Assembly: GCA_035335645.1 (NCBI GenBank)
Contig: DAOQMM010000101.1
Location: 1 to 13,471, forward strand
Origin: Zoogloea sp035335645
Lineage (GTDB): Bacteria; Pseudomonadota; Gammaproteobacteria; Burkholderiales; Rhodocyclaceae
Reading direction: 5' to 3'
DNA length: 13,471 nucleotides
Shown here: positions 1 to 5,517 of the stretch, piece after piece
Position numbering within the stretch: position 1 is the first letter of the stretch
How the letters are laid out: every line of letters begins with the position of its first letter
Notes under the pieces: model-generated
What the model was told of the DNA's origin: nothing
Seen by the model: only the letters and a program-made list of their open reading frames with translations
Databases searched by the model: none
Translations under genes and position numbers: made by a program

Positions 1-806
1 GTGGCCGGGTGGGTGCTGAACAAGCCCGCCAGCCCGTGCCCCGAGAGGGGATTCATGATCATCATCTGGCCGGTCTCCGGGTGGGCCTCGGCGGTGGGCA
101 TGGGGATGCCGCGGGCGAAGGCGTCGATCTTGAGCAGCGCGTCGGCCAGGGCGTTGGGATCGCCGCTGATCTGCGCGCCGCCCCGGTCGGCCTCGAACTC
201 ACGGGCGCGGGAGATGGCCATCTGGATCAGGCTGGCGGCCAGCGGGGCGAGCAGGGCCACGGCGATGGAGGCGATGGGGTTGGCCGGGCGGCCTTCCTCG
301 TCACGACCGCCGAAGAACATGGCGAAGTTGGCCAGCGCCGAGATCGCACCCGCCAGGGTGGCGGAGATCGTGGAGATCAGGATGTCCCGGTGCTGCACGT
401 GGGCCAGCTCGTGGGCCATCACGCCGCGCAGCTCGCGGGCGCTGAGCATCTGCAGGATGCCGGTGGTGGCCGCCACGGCGGCGTTGTCCGGGTTGCGGCC
501 GGTGGCGAAGGCGTTGGGCTGGTCTTCGTGGATGATGTACACGCGCGGCATGGGCAGGCTGGCACGACCGGCCAGTTCGCGGACCATGTTGTAGAGGTAG
601 GGCGAGGAGGCCTCATCCACCTCCTGCGCGTTGTACATGCGCAGCACCATCTTGTCGGAGAACCAGTACGAGAACACGTTCATGGCGCCGCCGAAGACGA
701 GCGCGAGGAGCATGCCCTGCTGGCCGCCGATGAGGCCGCCGACGACACCGAACAAGGCGATGATCCCGGCCATCAGGATCGAGGTCTTGAGCCAGTTGCC
801 GAACAT
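1..806 (-). CDS. htpX: HtpX membrane zinc metalloprotease (M48B), C-terminus cut by window edge
   Basis: Membrane-bound M48 protease that, in studied relatives, degrades misfolded inner-membrane proteins alongside FtsH. The visible 268 codons start MFGNWLKTS. Two hydrophobic segments lie near residues 8-26 and 30-48. The zinc site HELAH (H132, E133, H136) follows in AHELAHVQH. Two more hydrophobic stretches lie at about 145-165 and 178-198. The probable third zinc ligand is E203 in REFEAD. The last visible residues, FSTHPAT, are the conserved tail motif, so only about 20 residues should be missing. The ATG lies about 11 nt after AAAGGAC (818-824), a usable though slightly distant ribosome-binding site. 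The gene follows fmt after 118 nt and has its own heat-shock-like promoter at 849-877. In many betaproteobacteria rsmB comes next; that lies outside this window. The identification is secure. Confidence 0.97.
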   Translation of the reverse strand, partial: MFGNWLKTSILMAGIIALFGVVGGLIGGQQGMLLALVFGGAMNVFSYWFSDKMVLRMYNAQEVDEASSPYLYNMVRELAGRASLPMPRVYIIHEDQPNAFATGRNPDNAAVAATTGILQMLSARELRGVMAHELAHVQHRDILISTISATLAGAISALANFAMFFGGRDEEGRPANPIASIAVALLAPLAASLIQMAISRAREFEADRGGAQISGDPNALADALLKIDAFARGIPMPTAEAHPETGQMMIMNPLSGHGLAGLFSTHPA

Positions 807-848
807 TGCGGGTATCCGTCCTTTCGAGGATGTGGAGAAAGTGACGGT

Positions 849-877
849 TAGATGGGGGAGGGTGCCGAAAATTCAAC
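849..877 (-). promoter_or_regulatory. Candidate sigma-32 (RpoH) heat-shock promoter of htpX
   Basis: Read on the minus strand, GTTGAA (872-877) is followed after 14 nt by CCCCATCTA (849-857). The known RpoH consensus is CTTGAA, a 13-17 nt spacer, then CCCCATNTA. The -10 match is complete, and the -35 differs only at its first base. Transcription would start near 843, leaving a leader of about 37 nt before the htpX ATG. A weaker sigma-70 reading overlaps it (TTGAAT at 871-876, 18 nt, TCTAAC at 847-852). htpX is a heat-shock gene in E. coli, so position and function agree. This is a prediction from sequence only. Confidence 0.7.
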
Positions 878-889
878 GGCCTGCGTACA

Positions 890-907
890 GGCCCGCGCGG
901 GCGGGCC
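890..907 (-). terminator. GC hairpin between fmt and htpX, possible weak terminator
   Basis: A perfect 7-bp stem (GGCCCGC/GCGGGCC, arms 890-896 and 901-907) encloses a 4-nt loop. It lies 17 nt past the fmt stop on the minus strand, just upstream of the predicted htpX promoter. No T-run follows directly; the nearest is AATTTT about 15 nt later, inside the promoter. It could partly separate def-fmt transcription from htpX or protect the fmt mRNA end. The hairpin is clear; its role as a terminator is uncertain. Confidence 0.4.
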
Positions 908-924
908 GGCACCCGGGCACCGCG

Positions 925-1848
925 TCAGTCGAAACGGCTGCCCGCCGCGATGGGCGCACCGCGCAGGAAATCCGCCGCCGACAGACGCCGGCCGCCGGGC
1001 TTCTGCAGCTCGGTGATGCACAGGGCGCCTTCGCCGCAGGCGACGATCACGCCGGCCCCTTCGGCCAGCAGCACCTCGCCGGGCGTGCCGCGGGCGTCGA
1101 TGGCCCGCGCCCGCCACAGCTTGACCGGCGTGCCCTGGAAGGGCGCGAAGGCGCCGGGGAAGGGGTTGAAGGCGCGGATGGCGCGCTCGATCTCGGCGGC
1201 CGGGCGGGTCCAGTCCACCACGGCCTCGGCCTTGCCGATCTTGGCGGCGTAGGTGACGCCTTCGGCCGGCTGCGGCGTGGCGGTCAGCGTGCCGCCGGGC
1301 AGGGCTTCGAGGGCTTCGACGATCATCTCGCTGCCGAGCCAGGCAAGGCGGTCATGCAGGCTGGCGGTGGTGTCGTCGGGCTGGATGGACTCGGCGCGCT
1401 TGAGCAGCATGGGGCCGGTATCGAGGCCGGCATCCATCTGCATGATGGTGATGCCGGTCTCCGCGTCGCCCGCCTGGAGGGCCCGGTGGATGGGCGCTGC
1501 GCCGCGCCAGCGGGGCAGCAGCGAGGCGTGGATGTTGAGGCAGCCGTGGCGCGGCAGATCCAGCACGGCCTGGGGCAGGATGAGCCCGTAGGCGGCCACC
1601 ACCAGCACGTCGGCGGCGCAGGCCGCCAGCGGCGCCTGCTGCTCGGGCGTGCGCAGCTTTTCCGGCTGATGCACGGGGATGCCGGCGGCCAGGGCCACCT
1701 GCTTGACCGGGCTGGGCTGGAGCTGCATGCCGCGCCCGGCCGGGCGATCGGGCTGGGTCAGGACGAGGGGCACCTCGAAACCGGCGGCGAGGATGGCCTC
1801 CAGCGCGATGGCGGCGAAATCGGGGGTTCCGGCGAAGGCGACTTTCAT
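925..1848 (-). CDS. fmt: Methionyl-tRNA formyltransferase
   Basis: Transfers a formyl group from 10-formyl-tetrahydrofolate to the amino group of Met-tRNAfMet in the cytoplasm, which prepares the initiator tRNA. The 307-residue product has the usual length. The N-terminal formyltransferase domain (about 1-180) begins MKVAFAGTPDFA and carries the NIHASLLPRWRGAAPI motif, with catalytic N105 and H107 and the SLLP folate-site motif, then D143 in GLDTGP. The C-terminal tRNA-binding domain (about 200-300) holds YAAKIGKAEAVVDW and RAFNPFPGAF. The start was chosen at 1848 because the reading frame open further upstream lies inside def, and the conserved N-terminus begins exactly here. The ATG overlaps the def stop by one base (TGATG), a translational-coupling arrangement typical of def-fmt pairs. 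Nothing looks damaged. Confidence 0.98.
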   Translation of the reverse strand: MKVAFAGTPDFAAIALEAILAAGFEVPLVLTQPDRPAGRGMQLQPSPVKQVALAAGIPVHQPEKLRTPEQQAPLAACAADVLVVAAYGLILPQAVLDLPRHGCLNIHASLLPRWRGAAPIHRALQAGDAETGITIMQMDAGLDTGPMLLKRAESIQPDDTTASLHDRLAWLGSEMIVEALEALPGGTLTATPQPAEGVTYAAKIGKAEAVVDWTRPAAEIERAIRAFNPFPGAFAPFQGTPVKLWRARAIDARGTPGEVLLAEGAGVIVACGEGALCITELQKPGGRRLSAADFLRGAPIAAGSRFD

Positions 1849-2351
1849 CAGGCGGTGATCCGGGCCTTCTTGGCCAGTTTGCTCTTGATGCGGGTCTGCT
1901 TGAGCAGGGACAGGTATTCCACGAAGACCTTGCCTTCCAGGTGGTCGAGTTCGTGCTGTACGCACACGGCGAGGAGGCCCTCGGCGTCGAATTCGAAGGT
2001 CTCGCCCTGCAGATTGAGGGCGCGCACGCGGACCTTCTCGGCGCGGCTCACCTTGTCGTAGATGCCGGGCACCGACAGACACCCTTCCTCACAGACCTGC
2101 TCGCCGGAACGTTCGATGATCTCCGGGTTGATGAGGGCCAGGAGGCCGGTCTTGTCCTCCGACACGTCGATGACGACGATGCGCTTGTGGACGTCCACCT
2201 GGGTGGCGGCCAGGCCGATGCCGGGGGCTTCATACATGGTTTCGGCCATGTTGGCGACGAGGGTGCGGATCTCGTCGGTCACCTCGCGCACCGGCACGGC
2301 GCGGGTATGGAGACGGGGGTCCGGATAACGGAGGATGGGTAGAAGGGCCAT
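1848..2351 (-). CDS. def: Peptide deformylase
   Basis: Metalloenzyme that removes the formyl group from the N-terminal methionine of new proteins, undoing the modification made by Fmt. All three family motifs are present in 167 residues: GIGLAATQ (44-51), EGCLS (89-93, metal ligand C91) and QHELDHLEG (132-140, ligands H133 and H137, catalytic E134). The length is normal for type I bacterial deformylases. The basic C-terminal tail (KSKLAKKARITA) is common in this group. It is the first gene of the def-fmt pair and faces away from the LysM gene across 177 bp. No clear Shine-Dalgarno sequence precedes the ATG. A weak -10-like TAAAGT sits in the AT-richer part of the gap (about 2369-2374, minus strand) without a convincing -35. 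Confidence 0.98.
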   Translation of the reverse strand: MALLPILRYPDPRLHTRAVPVREVTDEIRTLVANMAETMYEAPGIGLAATQVDVHKRIVVIDVSEDKTGLLALINPEIIERSGEQVCEEGCLSVPGIYDKVSRAEKVRVRALNLQGETFEFDAEGLLAVCVQHELDHLEGKVFVEYLSLLKQTRIKSKLAKKARITA

Positions 2352-2377
2352 AAGATTGCCGAATGAAGACTTTACGT

Positions 2378-2400
2378 GCAGAATTTTGAGCGAAATCTGC
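2378..2400. repeat. Imperfect inverted repeat in the def/LysM divergent gap
   Basis: GCAGA (2378-2382) pairs with TCTGC (2396-2400); inside this, after one A-A mismatch, a few further pairs form across a TGAGC loop. It sits in the only AT-rich patch of the 177-bp divergent gap, about 27 bp upstream of def. It could be an operator or chance. The rest of the gap (2401-2528) shows no promoter I can support. Confidence 0.3.
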
Positions 2401-2528
2401 GATGCCCGCGTCCTTGTGCCGGGCCTTGCCCATCAGGACACCGTCCACCCTGCGCAGCACGGGTGGGCGCACACCCCAGACCGCCCGGATCGCCCGGCGG
2501 TCAACGGCCGAAAGCGAGTGCACTTCCG

Positions 2529-3644
2529 ATGATCCGCCGCATTATATCTGCCCTCCTCGTCGGCGTCGCCGCCCTGGTTCCCGCGGGAGCCGGCGCGACG
2601 GATCCGGTCCGCCTGGCCGAGGACGCGCCCGACAGTCACACCGTGGTGCCCGGCGACACCCTGTGGGGCATATCCGGCACCTTCCTCAAGGAGCCCTGGC
2701 GCTGGCCCGAAGTGTGGCAGCTCAACCGGGACCAGATTCGCAACCCCCACTGGATCTACCCGGGGCAGGTCGTCGTGCTCGACCGCAGCGGCGCCAACCC
2801 CGTGCTGCGGCTGGGCAAGCGCATCGGCGCCAGCCCGGCCGACCGGCCGCTCTACGAGAAGCGCTTCCCGCAGGTGTATTCCGAGTCGGCGCGGGACGCA
2901 ATCCCGAGCATTCCGATCCGCGTCATCCAGCCCTTCCTGGTGGAGCCGCTGGTCGTCGAGGACAAGGATGACGAACGCGCCGGCATCGTGGTCGCCACCC
3001 AGGAAGGTCGTGTGTTCACCGGTCCCGGCGACACCATCTTCGCGACGCGCGTCCCGCCGGGGGTGCCGCTCTGGAATGTCTACCGCAAGGCCCAGCCCCT
3101 CAAGGAGCCGGTCACCGGCGAGATCCTCGGCTACGAGGCCGCCTTCCTCGGCACGGCCCGCGTGACCGCCGAGATGGGCGTGCTCGATGCCGACGCCGGC
3201 GTCAAGGGCGAGGCCGACCAGCCGCCAGTCCCCGCCACACTGCAGATCCTCACGGTCAAGCAGGAGGTCGGCAAGGGCGACCGCCTGCTCCCGGCCCCCA
3301 AGCCGGAACTGCTCAGCTACGTGCCCCACGCCCCGGACGCCGACGTGGCGGGCCGCGTTGTCTCGGTCTACAACGGCGTCACCGAGACCGGCCGCTTCAA
3401 CGTGATCGCCGTGAGCCTGGGCAAGCGCGACGGCATGGAAATTGGCCACGTCCTGTCCCTGCACCGCAATCGCGGCGAAGCGGTCTATCGTGAAGACAAC
3501 GTCGGCCCGGCCCAGCGCTACAAGCTGCCGGAGCAGCGTTACGGCCTGGTCTTCATCTTCCGCGTCTTCGACCGGATCGCTTACGGTCTGGTGATGCAGA
3601 GCGGCGGCGTGGTCAGTGTCGCGGACAGCGTGCGCAAGCCCTGA
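2529..3644 (+). CDS. Secreted LysM-domain protein, conserved upstream of dprA
   Basis: Predicted periplasmic or envelope protein of 371 residues. The start ATG at 2529 was chosen because a good signal peptide begins there: MIRRIISALL, a hydrophobic core, and AGA just before residue 24 as a likely signal peptidase I site. Starting earlier in the same open frame would add about 51 residues lacking that character. One LysM domain spans about residues 37-85 (HTVVPGDTLWGIS... WIYPGQVVVL); LysM domains bind the N-acetylglucosamine parts of peptidoglycan. The remaining 285 residues match no family I can name, though this whole-length protein type is common in betaproteobacteria at this exact place between def and dprA. 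No catalytic motif is visible. The ribosome-binding site is weak. It lies 108 nt ahead of dprA, so co-transcription is possible but unproven. Confidence 0.9.
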   Translation: MIRRIISALLVGVAALVPAGAGATDPVRLAEDAPDSHTVVPGDTLWGISGTFLKEPWRWPEVWQLNRDQIRNPHWIYPGQVVVLDRSGANPVLRLGKRIGASPADRPLYEKRFPQVYSESARDAIPSIPIRVIQPFLVEPLVVEDKDDERAGIVVATQEGRVFTGPGDTIFATRVPPGVPLWNVYRKAQPLKEPVTGEILGYEAAFLGTARVTAEMGVLDADAGVKGEADQPPVPATLQILTVKQEVGKGDRLLPAPKPELLSYVPHAPDADVAGRVVSVYNGVTETGRFNVIAVSLGKRDGMEIGHVLSLHRNRGEAVYREDNVGPAQRYKLPEQRYGLVFIFRVFDRIAYGLVMQSGGVVSVADSVRKP

Positions 3645-3752
3645 CGGCCCCGCGCCGCGGCGAATCCGACGCAGCGGCGCCCGCCAAGGCACCGGTCCGC
3701 ACCGTCACCGTTCGTCCTCCCACCGCGCAGCCCTGCTCCCGTCCGTTTCCGC

Positions 3753-4841
3753 GTGGCCGAGTCCCATCCCCTCGCTCCCTGGCTGCGTCTGACGCTGGTG
3801 CCCGGTGTTGGCGCCGAACGCCAGCGTCAGCTTCTTGCCGCCTTTGGTCCCCCGGACGCCGTCTTCGCGGCGGGTCACGCGGCCCTCGCTGCCATCATTG
3901 GCAGCCCTGCGGCCCGCCAACTGCTCGATCACGATACTGCCGACGCAGTCGCCCGCAGCCTCGACTGGCTCGCCCAGTCGGGCAATCGCATCCTCACCCT
4001 CGGCGATCCGGACTACCCGCCGGCGCTGCTGGAAATTCCCGACCCGCCGGTCCTCCTCTATATAAAAGGTGACGTCACCCTGTTGTCCAGGCGCGGCATC
4101 GCCGTAGTCGGCGCGCGCAGCGCCACCCCTCAGGGCGAAGCCAATGCCGAAGCCTTCGCCACCGCCCTGTCGGCCGCCGGTCTGCCCATCGTCAGCGGCC
4201 TCGCCCTGGGCATCGACAGCGCCGCCCACCGGGGCGGGCTGGGCGGTCCGGGGCGCACCGTGGCCGTGATCGGGACCGGCGCCGACCGGATCTATCCGGC
4301 GCGCAATGAAGCCCTCGCCCGCCGGATCGCCGAGGCCGGCGCCATCGTCAGTGAACTGCCCCTCGGGGCGCCGCCGCTGGCCCACCATTTTCCGCGTCGC
4401 AACAGGCTGATCGCCGGCCTGGCCCGCGGCGTGCTGGTCGTGGAAGCCGCCGTGCAGAGCGGGTCGCTGATCACCGCCCGCCTGGCCGCCGAGTGCGGTC
4501 GCGAGGTCTTCGCGATCCCCGGCTCCATCCACTCGCCCCTCGCCCGCGGCTGCCATCGCCTGATCCGCGACGGCGCCAAGCTGGCCGAATCCGCGGAAGA
4601 CGTGCTCGAGGAGCTGCAGCTCGAAGGCACGATGCCGCCTGCCGCCGCCGCGTCGCCCCCCGACGAGGGTGACCCGCAGGCCGCGCAGGTCGTGTCCGCA
4701 CTCGGCCACGACCCTGTGGATATGGACACGTTGCTGCAACGCACCAGCTTGACGTCAGCGGAACTCTACGCCATTCTGCTCACGCTGGAACTCGATGGGC
4801 GGGTTTCCCGCCTTCCCGGAGGCCGCGTACAGCGCCTCTAA
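3753..4841 (+). CDS. dprA: DNA-processing protein DprA (Smf)
   Basis: Cytoplasmic protein that binds incoming single-stranded DNA during natural transformation and loads RecA onto it. The 362-residue product has an N-terminal helical region (about 1-80) and a Rossmann-type DNA-binding core (about 90-290) with the family motifs GARSATPQGE (120-129), SGLALGIDSAAH (148-159), GTGADRIYPARN (174-185), HHFPRRNRLIAGL (211-223), QSGSLITA (235-242) and PGSIHSPLARGCHRLIRDGA (256-275). A C-terminal winged-helix domain (about 310-362, DMDTLLQRTSLTSAELYAILLTLELDG) follows a Pro/Ala linker. The start is a GTG with no obvious Shine-Dalgarno sequence; no better in-frame start lies just upstream. DprA also occurs in bacteria not known to be transformable, so competence cannot be concluded from this gene alone. 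smg follows after 27 nt, probably in the same operon. Confidence 0.97.
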   Translation: MAESHPLAPWLRLTLVPGVGAERQRQLLAAFGPPDAVFAAGHAALAAIIGSPAARQLLDHDTADAVARSLDWLAQSGNRILTLGDPDYPPALLEIPDPPVLLYIKGDVTLLSRRGIAVVGARSATPQGEANAEAFATALSAAGLPIVSGLALGIDSAAHRGGLGGPGRTVAVIGTGADRIYPARNEALARRIAEAGAIVSELPLGAPPLAHHFPRRNRLIAGLARGVLVVEAAVQSGSLITARLAAECGREVFAIPGSIHSPLARGCHRLIRDGAKLAESAEDVLEELQLEGTMPPAAAASPPDEGDPQAAQVVSALGHDPVDMDTLLQRTSLTSAELYAILLTLELDGRVSRLPGGRVQRL

Positions 4842-4868
4842 TTCGACCGGCCTCAGGCCCCGCGCGCC

Positions 4869-5345
4869 ATGTTCGACATCCTCGTATATCTGTTCGAGAA
4901 CTACGTCCACGCCGACGCCTGCCCCGAACCCGCCCAGCTCGCGCGCAAGCTCTCTGCCGCCGGCTTCGAGGAAGAGGAGATCACCGAGGCCCTGGAGTGG
5001 CTGTCGGGCCTGCGCGAACTCTCCGACGGCGACCGTCCTGCCCACGTGGCCCGCGCCGGCTCGGTACGCATCTACGCGCCCGAGGAGCAGGTCCTGCTGG
5101 GCATCGAATGCCGCGGATTCCTCCAGTTCATGGAAAACGCCGGCGTCCTCGACGCCGAGTGCCGCGAGATGATCGTCGAGCGTGCCCTCGCTTTGGGTGA
5201 TCCCGAGATCGAGCTGGACAACCTCAAGGTCATCGTGCTGATGGTGCTGTGGCAGCAGGACCGTCCCATCAACGGCCTGATCCTCGACGAGCTCCTCAAC
5301 GAGTCCGACGACGAGGATGCGGACGCCCCCAACGTCCTGCACTGA
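4869..5345 (+). CDS. smg: Smg family protein (DUF494)
   Basis: Small acidic protein of 158 residues in the Smg/DUF494 family (Pfam PF04361). The start MFDILVYLFENY and the segment DNLKVIVLMVLWQQ are characteristic, and the length is as usual. Its biochemical role is unknown. In many proteobacteria it sits next to dprA and a topoisomerase or topoisomerase-like zinc-finger gene, as here, which hints at a DNA-related role without proving one. The C-terminus is strongly acidic (LNESDDEDADAPN). The ATG follows the dprA stop by 27 nt with no clear Shine-Dalgarno sequence, so translation may depend partly on coupling or on an unusual initiation site. Confidence 0.95.
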   Translation: MFDILVYLFENYVHADACPEPAQLARKLSAAGFEEEEITEALEWLSGLRELSDGDRPAHVARAGSVRIYAPEEQVLLGIECRGFLQFMENAGVLDAECREMIVERALALGDPEIELDNLKVIVLMVLWQQDRPINGLILDELLNESDDEDADAPNVLH

Positions 5346-5357
5346 GCCACACTCCGC

Positions 5358-5387
5358 TTGCAAGCTGCGCGCCGGCTTCCGTATGAT
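5358..5387 (+). promoter_or_regulatory. Sigma-70-like promoter of topB
   Basis: TTGCAA (5358-5363) and TATGAT (5382-5387) are separated by 18 bp, just after the smg stop. The -35 matches 4 of 6 and the -10 matches 5 of 6 consensus bases. The predicted start is near 5394, giving a leader of about 124 nt before the topB ATG. It would allow topB to be transcribed separately from dprA-smg. Confidence 0.6.
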
Positions 5388-5433
5388 GCGGCGCACCCCC
5401 ACCCCAACCATCTTGAATAGTGCGGGTTGAGCG

Positions 5434-5467
5434 CTTGTGCGCCGGGCTGACCGCCCGAACGCGCAAG
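5434..5467 (+). other. Foldable segment in the topB leader
   Basis: CTTG (5434-5437) pairs with CAAG (5464-5467). After a small bulge, CGC (5440-5442) pairs with GCG (5461-5463), and CGGGC (5443-5447) pairs with GCCCG (5453-5457) around the loop TGACC. The element lies in the predicted 5' leader, about 50 nt before the start codon. No T-run follows, so it is not a standard terminator. It could be a leader structure or only a product of high GC content. Confidence 0.3.
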
Positions 5468-5517
5468 GGGTTCGTTCCCGCCCTTGAGAGGCAAGCGTCG
5501 AAGAGCGCCAGACCGGC

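Noticed and set aside
2376..2528. An earlier start for the LysM protein
   Set aside because: It would add about 51 residues rich in Pro, Cys and Arg and bury the signal peptide that begins at 2529.
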